This document shows, piece by piece, positions 26,010-34,331 of a stretch of 64,000 nt of DNA. The position numbers were made by a program, and so were the translations under genes. Position 1 is the stretch's first letter. Each line of letters opens with the position of its first letter. The stretch is from Longimicrobiales bacterium (GTDB lineage Bacteria > Gemmatimonadota > Gemmatimonadetes > Longimicrobiales > Gaopeijiaceae), in the NCBI GenBank assembly GCA_951828585.1, contig OX639991.1:1520576-1584575 (forward strand), written 5' to 3'. The notes beneath the pieces are model-generated. The model had not been told where the DNA came from, made no database searches, and saw only the letters and a list, made by a program, of their open reading frames with translations.

Positions 26010-26549
26010 ATGAACCCCACCCCCCTCCTCCCCCTCCTCGCGGCCGCCATCCTCGCGCTGCCCGCCCCGGCCTCCGCCCAGCAACCCCCCGCCGATCCCG
26101 CCGACGTCGAGTCCATCGACGCCATCATGACGGCCGTCTACGAGGTCATCTCGGGCGACGCCGGCGTGGCCCGCGACTGGGACCGCTTCCGCTCGCTCTT
26201 CGCGCCCGGCGCCACCATGAGCCCGACCGGCCCCCGCCCCGACGGCGTGTACGGCCGGAACATCATGACCGCCGACGAGTACGCCGAGAACGCCGGCGCC
26301 TGGCTTGAGGAGAACGGCTTCCACGAAGTCGAGATCAATCGGGTGACCGAGCAGTACGGCGTAATCGCGCACGCCTTCAGCACCTACGAGTCGCGCCGTC
26401 TGGCCACCGATCCCGAGCCCTTCGCACGCGGCATCAACTCGTTCCAGCTGCTCCACGACGGGACGCGCTGGTGGGTGGTGTCGATCTTCTGGCTGCAGGA
26501 GAGTGAGGCGCATCCGATTCCGGCGAAGTACCTGCCGGGTGGGGGTTGA
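26010..26549 (+). CDS. Exported SnoaL/NTF2-like protein
   Basis: 179 residues. The signal peptide is PLLPLLAAAILALPAPASAQ with a clean site. The mature part has the NTF2-like cone fold in order: DAIMTAVYEVISG helix, DWDRFRSLFAPGATM, then strands such as YGVIAHAFSTYESRR and WWVVSIFWLQ. Such proteins act as small-molecule binding or isomerase domains, often of unknown role. ATG 26010 is chosen because it starts the signal peptide. The gene is flanked by more than 200 bp on each side. Confidence 0.75.
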   Translation: MNPTPLLPLLAAAILALPAPASAQQPPADPADVESIDAIMTAVYEVISGDAGVARDWDRFRSLFAPGATMSPTGPRPDGVYGRNIMTADEYAENAGAWLEENGFHEVEINRVTEQYGVIAHAFSTYESRRLATDPEPFARGINSFQLLHDGTRWWVVSIFWLQESEAHPIPAKYLPGGG

Positions 26550-26782
26550 TGGCCCTCTGAGCGGCAGACTCCGGGTCAGCCATCGGCGAGCCGGCCTGAC
26601 CTGACATCGGGATCGGTCGCCAAAAGCTCGAACACGGGTCCCGGAACCACCCGGCGGGGAACCTGCGAATCCTTTTTGCCGGTTCCTGAGTATTCCACGG
26701 CGAGCAGACGGGGTATCCGGAGCCCGACATATGAAGTGGCGGGTCCGGAATCCCACGGAGATCCTCGCGCGGGGAGGGATCC

Positions 26783-27661
26783 ATGCCGGTGGCCACAACA
26801 CTCGAAAAGCGGAACCTGGGAGACACGGGAGCGTCGGTAGGCCTCCTGGGTCTCGGTGGGAACAGGGTGCTCACGAAGCGGGATAGAAGGGACGAGGCCG
26901 TGCGGGTAGTGCGGCGGGCACTCGATCTGGGCGTGACCTTTTTCGACACGGCGCGGTTATACCCGAACAGCGAGGTCCATCTCGGCGAGGGCCTGGAGGG
27001 GCACCGCGACGAGGTCTTCCTGGCGAGCAAGACCCACGTTAGGGGCCGCGCGATGGCCTGGGCCCACCTGCGCGAGACCCTTCGGCGGCTGCGGACCGAT
27101 CACCTGGACCTGTGGCAGCTGCACGACGTGAGGACCGGCGAGGAGGTGCGCCGGATCTTCGGGGCCGGTGGGGCTATCGAGGCGCTGGTGGCAGCCAGGG
27201 AAAGGGGGCTGGTGCGCTACCTGGGCGTAACCGGCCATCGAAGTCCCGAAGTCATCTGCCGCTGTCTGGAGTCCTTCGACTTCGACACCGCTATGATCCC
27301 GGTCAATCCGGCCGAGGGTCACTACCGGTCGTTCCTGACCTCCGTTCTGCCCCGGGCGGCGGGCGCGGGAGTCGGCGTCATCGGCATGTACGCGTTCTGG
27401 GGAGGGCGGGTCGCCGAGCTGGGCGGGTTTGAAACCGTGGAGCCGTTTCTGCGTTTCTCACTGAGTCAGCCGGTGTCCACGGTGCTGGTTGGATGCGACT
27501 CGGTTCGGCAGCTGGAAGAGAACGTCCGCCATGCCTCCCGTTTCGCTCCCATGGCGCCCCCCGAGGCGGACGCACTGGTACGTCGAATGGCGCCCGACGC
27601 GTCCCGTCTCATGTACTACAAGTTCCCGAACGGGACTCCCCCGAGCGAGTTGGAATCATGA
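26783..27661 (+). CDS. Aldo/keto reductase
   Basis: 292 residues. The barrel shows the family order: LGLGGNRVL, VTFFDTARLYP with the catalytic Asp and Tyr, FLASKTHVRG with the Lys, and LDLWQLHDV with the His. The C-terminal cofactor region has VSTVLVGCDSVRQLEENV. It reduces carbonyls with NAD(P)H; the substrate is unknown. Its stop overlaps the ATG of a glycosyltransferase gene (ATGA), so the two were co-translated. The internal NPAEGHYRSFLTSVLP replaces the usual NLLH-type substrate loop. Confidence 0.85.
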   Translation: MPVATTLEKRNLGDTGASVGLLGLGGNRVLTKRDRRDEAVRVVRRALDLGVTFFDTARLYPNSEVHLGEGLEGHRDEVFLASKTHVRGRAMAWAHLRETLRRLRTDHLDLWQLHDVRTGEEVRRIFGAGGAIEALVAARERGLVRYLGVTGHRSPEVICRCLESFDFDTAMIPVNPAEGHYRSFLTSVLPRAAGAGVGVIGMYAFWGGRVAELGGFETVEPFLRFSLSQPVSTVLVGCDSVRQLEENVRHASRFAPMAPPEADALVRRMAPDASRLMYYKFPNGTPPSELES

Positions 27662-28418
27662 AGATCTGTATCGTCACCCGGGCGCTCTATCCCGTGATCG
27701 GGGGCAGCGAAACCTACGCGTAGAACCTCGGAGAATACCTGGGCGACCGGGGCCACCAGGTCGTGGTCGTGACTTCCGATCTGCCGTCGCACTACCGGGA
27801 CGACCACAGCTATCCGTTCGAAGTGGCCCGGGTCGAGGGACTTTCCGACTTCAACTCGCTCCGGGCGCCCCTCAGCGTGCTGGTCCCGTTCCATCGGCTG
27901 CTCAAGAGACTCCGTCCCGATGTGATCCACGTGCAGAGCGTGCTTCCGGGAATCGCCCTGACGCTGATCGCGGACACGCTCCCGGGACCTCCGGCGATCG
28001 TATTCACCGACCACAACACCCCCATGCCCCATGAGCGCCGCTGGATTTCCGGGGTGAACTGCTACGATGTAGAACTCGCCTTCGGACAATTCATGTTCAA
28101 GCGCGGGACGTACGACGCCGCCCTCACTCCTAGTCTGCGCTTCTACAAGTGGGCGCTGAGCCGTGGAGCGCCTCCGGAGAAGCTTCACCTGATCCGCCAC
28201 GGCGTCGCGAGGACGACGATCTTCGCACGGCGATGGCCCGGAAGGGTCGCAGGCTCGCGGTCTCGGAATTCAGTCTCGCGGCGATGATTCAGAGGATCGA
28301 ACGCCTCTATGCCGTGCTGGTCGAGCAGAAGAGGGTCTGGGGATCGGGTGTCCGGGCCGGCCGGGCCCTCGAGCCGGCAGGCGCCGCGACGGGTTCGCGG
28401 GCCGAAGGGTGGCGCTGA
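27658..28418 (+). pseudogene. Family 4 glycosyltransferase with amber stop and internal deletion
   Basis: ATG 27658 opens KICIVTRALYPVIGGSETY, the GT4 N-terminal strand and glycine loop, then hits TAG at 27721-27723. The same frame continues without shift: LGEYLGDRGHQVVVVTSD, DVIHVQSVLPGIAL, IVFTDHNTP, ending LHLIRHGV at about 28205. There the reading breaks, and a different frame resumes from about 28215 with the protein's final helix (LRTAMARKGRRLAVSEFSLAAMIQRIERLY). The C-terminal nucleotide-sugar domain, some 150 residues, is thus gone. Both lesions make the gene inactive. The next gene, a CDP-alcohol transferase, overlaps its end by a base. Confidence 0.75.
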
Positions 28419-29014
28419 TGCTCACGACTCTGCTCAGGCCGATCGTGAGGAGATTGCTCGCGCCGGTCGGCCGGCGCATTCCGTTCCATCCCGACGTTCT
28501 GTCCACCCTCGGTCTGGTTGTGGCGGTGGCGACGGGGGCGGGGTTCGCGCTCGGTGCCTTTCGGTGGGCGGTAGTGGGGATCGCCGTATCGGGGATGTTC
28601 GACCTGCTGGACGGGGCTGTGGCGCGGGCACGGAATCCGCAGGGATCGAAGCTCGAAGGGTTCGTCGATTCGGCCATGGACCGGGTTGCCGACAGCGTGC
28701 TCTTCCTGGGGATCTTTCTCCATTACTACCTGTCCGACCCCGTTGGCCACGCCGGGGCCGTGCTCGCCGTCCTCGCCGTATCGGGATCCAACATCGCCAG
28801 CTACTTCAAGGCCCGCTCGGAAGTCGAGGGCGTTGCGTGCAACGTCGGCCTGGTCAAGCGGGCCGACAGGCTGACCCTCCTGATTCTGCTTGGGATGCTG
28901 GGCCCGGCGTGGGGTGTCCCCATTCTCTCGGTGCTCGTCTTCTTTTCCGCTCATTCGATGTGGGCGCGGGCTGCCTTTGTCTACCGTCGGCTGGGAGAGC
29001 GGACCAGCGGGTAG
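28418..29014 (+). CDS. CDP-alcohol phosphatidyltransferase
   Basis: 198 residues, several helices. The catalytic signature is FDLLDGAVARA followed by GFVDSAMD: D-x2-DG-x2-AR then G-x3-D-x3-D. These enzymes transfer a phosphatidyl or similar group from a CDP-alcohol to an acceptor alcohol, as in phosphatidylglycerol or inositol lipid synthesis. The exact substrate is not clear. ATG 28418 is preferred for its AAGGG box eight bases upstream; GTG 28409 is in frame. It overlaps the glycosyltransferase end (TGATG), suggesting a former lipid-glycosylation operon with the aldo/keto reductase. Confidence 0.8.
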   Translation: MLTTLLRPIVRRLLAPVGRRIPFHPDVLSTLGLVVAVATGAGFALGAFRWAVVGIAVSGMFDLLDGAVARARNPQGSKLEGFVDSAMDRVADSVLFLGIFLHYYLSDPVGHAGAVLAVLAVSGSNIASYFKARSEVEGVACNVGLVKRADRLTLLILLGMLGPAWGVPILSVLVFFSAHSMWARAAFVYRRLGERTSG

Positions 29015-29122
29015 GGGACCGTTGCGTGGGCCGGTTTTCTTGCGGCTGGCTGCTTGAAGTCCAAGTATGTGGCGGTGAAGCACCCCCACGCCGGCGGAAG
29101 CGGCCGGAAGGAGCGCCCGAAG

Positions 29123-29998
29123 ATGAGAACGAAACTGGCCCTCTTGCTGCTCGTCGCCGTCGTGGGCTGGAGTATGGTGCCGCCAGCCCCGGAAACCCGG
29201 GAAAGCGCGCTCGGCGAGGAGATCGTCACGGTCATTGCGACGGCTCTGGACAGCCCCGCCCCGGCGCTTTCCACGATCGGCATCATCGACGGAACCTGGA
29301 ACAGAATCGCGGACCAGGGCATAGCGGCGGGAATAGGGCAGTATGCGGAAGAATCCGGAACCGCCGTCGAGTGTTCTTGGGACGGCGACGCCGGACGTCA
29401 TGCCTGTTCCGGCAACCCATCGCTGTTTCTCGTCTTCGAGCCGTACGAGGGGGACGCGAGTTCCGATGAGATCAGATTCATGGTGTCGACGCTCGATTTC
29501 GGCACCGGCTTCAGGATGTCCGCGAGGGTGGTGCCGATCCAGGCCGGTGGTTCAACGATCCAACCGCCCCGGTTCACCGGGTTCCTCCATTTCGCGTACG
29601 AGCCGCCGGGGGACACCGGAGAAGAGCTTCCCGAACGCGACAATTGCAGGGGCATACTCACGGATTCCGGGGCTGGGCTTCAGCGAGCGGCGGACACGGG
29701 CGGCATGTTCTGGCTCAACGACACCGACGATACCGACGACATGTACCCCGGTGCCGGTGTCGTCTACAGCACGATGTACGGCGACCGCGATACCGGTAGA
29801 GCGAAAGTCTGGGTCAACCGGCGTGAGCAACCCCCTGGAGGTCTTCCGCACTCGGTGACCCACGCGACCCTGCATGCGACATTGAATGACCTCTACTTCA
29901 CCGAATCCACTCGCCTGGATGATATGATGCGGGTTGAATCCGCGGCCCGGTCGGCGGCCGCAGGGTGCTATCACCTGGTGAGGGAGCCGGGACGGTAG
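29123..29998 (+). CDS. Exported protein of unknown function
   Basis: 291 residues; family not recognised. A signal peptide is clear (KLALLLLVAVVGWSMVPPAP). The mature protein has beta-strand-rich stretches (EIRFMVSTLDFGTGFRMSARVV, FTGFLHFAYEPP), an acidic loop DTDDTDDM, and four cysteines which may pair. No catalytic motif is recognised. ATG 29123 has a GGAAGGAG box nine bases upstream, which decides the start. It lies between the phosphatidyltransferase and a toxin-antitoxin pair. Confidence 0.55.
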   Translation: MRTKLALLLLVAVVGWSMVPPAPETRESALGEEIVTVIATALDSPAPALSTIGIIDGTWNRIADQGIAAGIGQYAEESGTAVECSWDGDAGRHACSGNPSLFLVFEPYEGDASSDEIRFMVSTLDFGTGFRMSARVVPIQAGGSTIQPPRFTGFLHFAYEPPGDTGEELPERDNCRGILTDSGAGLQRAADTGGMFWLNDTDDTDDMYPGAGVVYSTMYGDRDTGRAKVWVNRREQPPGGLPHSVTHATLHATLNDLYFTESTRLDDMMRVESAARSAAAGCYHLVREPGR

Positions 29999-30040
29999 GG
30001 GCGATCCGGGAGGTGGTTCCATGGGTTGTCCAGGGTGGCA

Positions 30041-30079
30041 TTGTCCGCCTCACCGCAGTGTAGTACACTTGTAATACAC
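30041..30079 (+). promoter_or_regulatory. Promoter and operator of the second PIN/RHH locus
   Basis: -35 TTGTCC (30041-30046), 17-bp spacer, -10 TACACT (30064-30069). Over the -10 lie two near-identical 11-bp words, GTGTAGTACAC (30058-30068) and TTGTAATACAC (30069-30079), one helical turn apart; the first is a palindrome. A dimeric RHH antitoxin binding both would occlude the -10. A strong GGGAGGGGGG ribosome site follows before ATG 30099. Confidence 0.65.
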
Positions 30080-30098
30080 CGAATGGGAGGGGGGCACG

Positions 30099-30407
30099 AT
30101 GAGTGTGAAACAGAAGGCGGACAGAAAGGTGGGCCAACCTACCATGGCCACGCGAACCGTAAGACTGGACGCCGCCGCGGAGGCGACGCTGGCCGACCTG
30201 CGGCGCTGGACGGACCTGTCGATATCGGAGGTGATCAGGCGATCCTTGCAGGCCTATTCGCGTGAACTGGACGCGGACATCAGGATGCGGCCGGGCGAGG
30301 TGTACAGGAAGCTTGGGCTGCCGGGAGAAGGAGGGTTTGCGGTCGCGCCTGCTTCGCGGGCCAAGGAGGCGGTGGTGGAGATCATCCGGAAGAAACATGG
30401 CCGATGA
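30099..30407 (+). CDS. Ribbon-helix-helix antitoxin
   Basis: 102 residues. ATRTVRLDAAAEATLADLRR then WTDLSISEVIRRSLQAY is the strand-helix-helix of a CopG/MetJ-type DNA-binding antitoxin. The remainder is charged and should bind the toxin. The start at 30099 is set by the strong ribosome site; ATG 30144 is an alternative that would lose the lysine-rich first 15 residues. Its stop overlaps the toxin start by four bases. Auto-repression at 30041-30079 is inferred. Confidence 0.75.
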   Translation: MSVKQKADRKVGQPTMATRTVRLDAAAEATLADLRRWTDLSISEVIRRSLQAYSRELDADIRMRPGEVYRKLGLPGEGGFAVAPASRAKEAVVEIIRKKHGR

Positions 30408-30889
30408 TTCTGGTTGATGCCGGCCCGCTGGTGGCGCTGTTCGACAGCAGCGATCACCACCACACCCGGTGTCGCCGCACCCTGGACGGGTTGAAGGAAC
30501 CCCTGGCGACCACGACACCGGTGCTCGCGGAGGCATTCCACCTGCTGCGGCCCGGAAGCATCGGGCCGCCCCGGCTCATGGAATACATCCGGCACGGAGG
30601 ACTCGGCGTCCTGCCCGTGGACGACCGGAAGCTCCAGCGCTGCTTCGACCTCATGCTGCAGTATGCGGACATCCCGATGGACTTCGCCGATGCCTCGATA
30701 GTGAGCGCGGCGGAACACTTCGAGACCCGAAAGGTGTTCACACTCGACCGTGGGGACTTCGCCACCTACCGCATCCGGCGCGGCTACCACCAGATCCCCT
30801 TCACGATCATCGGTGACCCGTCGGGGCCGCGTTTCGTGCGGGAAGGGGTGGGGCATGACGAGGAAGTGGAACCGGCCCACACGCCTTGA
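30404..30889 (+). CDS. PIN-domain toxin
   Basis: 161 residues. The PIN fold is shown by ILVDAGPLVALFDSSD at the N-terminus (first acidic residues), TPVLAEAFHLL with the Glu, and MDFADASIVSAAEH with FTLDRGDFATY carrying the last acids. It is likely an RNase toxin neutralised by the upstream antitoxin. The C-terminal tail beyond residue 140 is extra compared with most PIN toxins. Co-translation with the antitoxin is seen from the ATGA overlap. Confidence 0.8.
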   Translation: MILVDAGPLVALFDSSDHHHTRCRRTLDGLKEPLATTTPVLAEAFHLLRPGSIGPPRLMEYIRHGGLGVLPVDDRKLQRCFDLMLQYADIPMDFADASIVSAAEHFETRKVFTLDRGDFATYRIRRGYHQIPFTIIGDPSGPRFVREGVGHDEEVEPAHTP

Positions 30890-30901
30890 CCCTCACGTAA
30901 C
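30884..30901 (+). repeat. 18-bp exact copy of the MerR promoter left half
   Basis: CCTTGACCCTCACGTAAC here is identical to 34562-34579, the -35 and left operator arm of the MerR promoter. The right arm is missing, and no -10 lies at the needed distance. It overlaps the stop of the toxin gene. It may be a relic of a lost regulator gene or a chance match. Confidence 0.5.
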
Positions 30902-31046
30902 TCCCGCCAATGACCGCCATGAAGTACTCCACCGGCGGCGTCGTATTTCTGCAAACCGGACCGTTCCCATGTCACCGCCAGCCATCACCCTCCTCCCCCT
31001 CCAACAGCAGCGACCCAATCACATACCCTGACAGGGAGAAGTACCC

Positions 31047-32309
31047 ATGACGATCAAGACCCTCTCGGCCACTGCCCTTTTCCTTTTCGCCAGCGCCCTT
31101 CCCGCCCCCCGATCCCTCACGGCCCAGGAAGTCATCGACCTTACCGGCCGCGACCGGCGCCTGGACGCCGACTTCGAGGAGATCTTCCGCATCGGTGTAC
31201 TGGAAGGCGAAGACTGGGAGATGTTCGGCACCGTCATGCACGTCGCGTTCGATGAGAGCGGGAATCTCTACATCGTGGACGGCAGCGGTGGAATGTCCCT
31301 TGGAGATGGGACACGCATAGTGGGACTGGGCTCGGGAGGAACGCGCGTGCTGGTGTTCGACGCATCCGGCAACTTCCTGCGCGAATTCGGGACCTCGGGT
31401 GAAGGGCCCGGCGAGTTCAATATGCCGGCGGGTTTCGCGGTCATGCGTGACGGCACGACCATCGTCGCCGATCTGGGGCACCGCGCCTACCAGCTCTTCG
31501 ACACACACGGCAGTTTTATGCGCATGGTGCGAGGCGGCGAGGGCGACGGCCCAGGAGGGTTTGCGTGGACCCTGCTGGCCGATCCCCGTGGCGGCGCCGC
31601 ATTCACGGGGAGCTTCGGGAACCGCCGCGCCACGATCAATCCCGGTGGCGGAGATGCCGGTCCACCGACATCGTCCCCGATTACCCGGCTCGGACTCGAT
31701 GGCGAGGAGGTCCAAACCGACACCGTCGTCCAGGCCTGGCTTCCTCCCCGCGAGGAGGCTGGTCTCGAGCTGCCGGGGAACATCGGCGTCTCGGGGGATG
31801 AAAGGGTGATCCTGGCCAATGCGCTGAGCGGCCTTTCGCAGCCTTCCATCTTCGAGCCGCCGCTCCTGGCGGGCGTGTTGCCGAACGGAGGCATCGTCTA
31901 CTCCGACTCGTCGGCCTACGCCCTGAAGGTCACGCGTCCCGATGCCAGTGAAGTGACGAGGATCATTCGGCGCCCCATCCAGCCCGAGCCGGTCACGCCT
32001 CGAATCGAGAAGGAGCATCGCGAGAAGCAGGAGGCCGCACGGAGCGGGGGTTCAGGTGAATCCATGCCGCTGCGGATTTTCACACCGGGCAGCCGCAATC
32101 CCGGCGCGCCAAACCCGACGATCCCCCTCGAATTGCCCAAACCGACCTACTACCCTGAACTCTCCGTGTTGCGCGACCTCTCCACCACATGGGACGGCAG
32201 CATCTGGGTGCGCCGCCGCGGCAACGAACCGGAGAGCGACGGGCCCATCGATGTCGTCACCGCCGACGGGCGCTACGTCGGCACCGCACTACCGCACTTG
32301 CTGGACTAA
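31047..32309 (+). CDS. Exported beta-propeller protein, 3' end replaced
   Basis: 420 residues. A signal peptide leads to EVIDLTGRDRRLDADFEEIFRIGVLEGEDWEM, the opening blade shared with the genes at 57.3-61.4 kb. The family turn [41 protein letters not shown] and VDVVTADGRYVGT-type segments match the 60003 paralogue closely, with long near-identical DNA stretches. The usual last ~40 residues ([23 protein letters not shown] in the paralogue) are missing; instead GT is followed by ALPHLLD and a stop. The replacement carries the small gene at 32323, so an insertion or deletion trimmed this copy. It may still fold as an incomplete propeller. Confidence 0.75.
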   Translation: MTIKTLSATALFLFASALPAPRSLTAQEVIDLTGRDRRLDADFEEIFRIGVLEGEDWEMFGTVMHVAFDESGNLYIVDGSGGMSLGDGTRIVGLGSGGTRVLVFDASGNFLREFGTSGEGPGEFNMPAGFAVMRDGTTIVADLGHRAYQLFDTHGSFMRMVRGGEGDGPGGFAWTLLADPRGGAAFTGSFGNRRATINPGGGDAGPPTSSPITRLGLDGEEVQTDTVVQAWLPPREEAGLELPGNIGVSGDERVILANALSGLSQPSIFEPPLLAGVLPNGGIVYSDSSAYALKVTRPDASEVTRIIRRPIQPEPVTPRIEKEHREKQEAARSGGSGESMPLRIFTPGSRNPGAPNPTIPLELPKPTYYPELSVLRDLSTTWDGSIWVRRRGNEPESDGPIDVVTADGRYVGTALPHLLD

Positions 32310-32322
32310 GATTCGTGACCAC

Positions 32323-32757
32323 ATGGAGTTAGATCTCGCGACGTATCACATTGACGATGAAGCGAGGGCGACGTTCCGGGAGGCCCTCATAGCCCACGAG
32401 TCTGGACTGTACCGGTGCATCTGCCGCTTGTTGTTCCCCGAAATCGAGCGGATCATCGGTGCTGGGCACCGTTCAGGACCGATGATCGACAAACTGCTAG
32501 CATCGGGAGAGCCGACCGAGCTTGACTTCAGAGAATTGTTCGACTGGGTCATGCTCGAACGCATTCGAAAGCACGCCTACGAGCAGGTATGGACCGAGGG
32601 CGAGCGGGAGAGATTCGAGCGGGATCCGGTCCCCAATCGTCACGCCGCCATGCATGGCCGAGTGGCCTATTCGACCCACAAGCACAGCATGAACATGCTG
32701 ATCCTGACAGACTACGTTTTTCGGGTTCTTCCTCCGATCGAGGACTCCCACACGTAG
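32323..32757 (+). CDS. Small helical protein with a HEPN-like RHAAMH motif
   Basis: 144 residues, no signal peptide, mostly helical and charged. Near the C-terminus it has VPNRHAAMHGRVAYSTHKHSMNMLILTDYVFRVL: the RHAAMH matches the R-x4-H signature of HEPN RNases, with the polar residue after Arg also typical. Similar C-termini occur in abortive-infection-type proteins. The family as a whole is not recognised with certainty. Its codons are less GC-rich at the start than the neighbours, and it sits where the preceding propeller gene lost its end, so it may have arrived by transfer. No MNT antitoxin is beside it. Confidence 0.5.
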   Translation: MELDLATYHIDDEARATFREALIAHESGLYRCICRLLFPEIERIIGAGHRSGPMIDKLLASGEPTELDFRELFDWVMLERIRKHAYEQVWTEGERERFERDPVPNRHAAMHGRVAYSTHKHSMNMLILTDYVFRVLPPIEDSHT

Positions 32758-32876
32758 CTGGTGACCGTGCGGTAGAGGCGGTCCCCGCGCGGTCGAGCGC
32801 CCGATGGGGCCGTGCCGTCGGTCCCCACCGAAGTCCGCGATCCTCCGCCTCCCGGAGCGCGTAGGAGTTCGGCCCA

Positions 32877-34244
32877 TCACAAGGCGGCCGACAGCCGCAG
32901 ATGGGCGCCGTCGAACGGCTCCCGCACAAAGTGGTCCAGGTCCCAGCGGAGCCCGGCCGTCACCTCGAAGCCCGACCGGAACCGGTGGCCCGCTTCCGTG
33001 ATCAGTCGCTGATTCTGCGAGGTGAGCCAAGGCGCCTGGGAGCCCGCATCGCGGTCCAGAAGGGCGTAGGCCAGGCGGCCCGTCCATCCCGCCTCCGGGT
33101 ACCGGAGGAGGGCCGCGCGGGCGAAACCCTCACGATCACGGTGCTCGCGGAGAGCGCCCCCTCCCGGCGAGCGCCATTCGGGTCGCTGCACATGCGCCAA
33201 CTCCGTCTCGACCGCCCACGGCGGGTTAAGGCGGGTCCGTGCGCGGGCGCCCACGGTCACCGTCTGCTCGCGCAGAGTGAAGCCGAGCCCGCTCGCTGGC
33301 GCCCGCCGCTCGGTATCCGCCCTCGCCCAGGTACCGTACAGCGCTAACGTCACGCGCTCGCGCGGTGTGACCTGGAGGAGTGCTCCCAGGAACGCGACCT
33401 GTTCGAGCTGGGTGAACGGAGCCCGACCGGTTGCCGGAAAGGTCACCTGTACCTCGCTTCTTCGGCTCGATCCCGCGTGCAGCTCCGCTCGCCAGCGTGA
33501 CGCTGCGGCCCTCAGGGTCGTGCGAGCGGCGAGGGGAGCCCCCGCATAGTCGTAGTGGGCGTCCACCTCGTCCGCCCTCACTCCCAGGCCCTGGAAGATC
33601 GCTTCGTTGAAGGCGTCGAGCGCTGCGAGGCGCACCTCCAGCGTCCAGCTCCGCTCTTCCCTGTCTCTCCAGGAGCGTGCCAGCGCGACTTCCACGTCTG
33701 CGGACGGCTTGAAGAAGTGGACGCCGAGCCCCACCTGCACGGTCCACGGCGTCCCGAGCACGTCGCGCCAGCGCATGCCGACCCACGGGTAGTCGCGCCG
33801 TGCCGTGAGCGATCGCTCTCGGCGGTAGCGTGCCATCAGGTCCACGGGGCCGGAGACGTGGATCTCCTGGCGCCAGTCCACGACGTTGAGGATGTGCGGA
33901 TGGCTGATCGAGGCCCCAGCAATCCGAATGCCGTTGGGTAGCTCGGCCCAGCGTGCGTCTTCACTGGGATCGAAGAGGCTCGAGCGGACATCCAGCTCGT
34001 ACTCGTGGTCCATTTCAGGGTTGAGCCGCTGGAAGATGCCCTCCTCTGCCAGACGGCCGTAGTAGGCACCGTCGCGGTCGAGCAAGGACAGCCACACCTG
34101 ATCCGCCCACGCAGCGAGAGTCGCGAGAGCCACCGAGTCGGTCTCGCCCCCAGGGAAAGTCGCGGATCGCTCTGCGCCCGACTGGGCGCGGAGCGACGGC
34201 ACGGTGAGGAGGGAAACTCCGGCTAGTACGGCGGCCAGACCCAC
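32877..34244 (-). CDS. Outer-membrane beta-barrel protein
   Basis: 455 residues. A signal peptide (AAVLAGVSLLTVPSLRAQ) and repeated amphipathic strands (EIHVSGPVDLMARYRRER, WTVQVGLGVHFFKP, RVTLALYGTWARAD and many more) point to a barrel of perhaps 14-18 strands, though the last residues (RLSAAL) lack the aromatic end many barrels have. No transport motif is recognised. The start is GTG 34244. It lies six bases after a 27-codon open frame with its own strong ribosome site, so translation is probably by re-initiation. Confidence 0.65.
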   Translation of the reverse strand: MGLAAVLAGVSLLTVPSLRAQSGAERSATFPGGETDSVALATLAAWADQVWLSLLDRDGAYYGRLAEEGIFQRLNPEMDHEYELDVRSSLFDPSEDARWAELPNGIRIAGASISHPHILNVVDWRQEIHVSGPVDLMARYRRERSLTARRDYPWVGMRWRDVLGTPWTVQVGLGVHFFKPSADVEVALARSWRDREERSWTLEVRLAALDAFNEAIFQGLGVRADEVDAHYDYAGAPLAARTTLRAAASRWRAELHAGSSRRSEVQVTFPATGRAPFTQLEQVAFLGALLQVTPRERVTLALYGTWARADTERRAPASGLGFTLREQTVTVGARARTRLNPPWAVETELAHVQRPEWRSPGGGALREHRDREGFARAALLRYPEAGWTGRLAYALLDRDAGSQAPWLTSQNQRLITEAGHRFRSGFEVTAGLRWDLDHFVREPFDGAHLRLSAAL

Positions 34245-34247
34245 GAT

Positions 34248-34331
34248 TCACGCCTGCGCGGCAAACGGGGACGCAATCAAGGAAAGAGCCACCGTGAGAA
34301 TCGTGCCTACGATGGCCGTCCGACATCTCAT
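34248..34331 (-). CDS. 27-codon signal-peptide-like leader before the barrel gene
   Basis: ATG 34331 has AAGGAG ten bases upstream, the best ribosome site in the area. It encodes MRCRTAIVGTILTVALSLIA followed by SPFAAQA and stops at TGA 34250-34248. The next in-frame codons are ATC then GTG 34244, the barrel start. So two signal peptides stand in tandem in one frame, split by a stop. Either a leader peptide or a nonsense mutation after duplication of the signal region. Confidence 0.4.
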   Translation of the reverse strand: MRCRTAIVGTILTVALSLIASPFAAQA

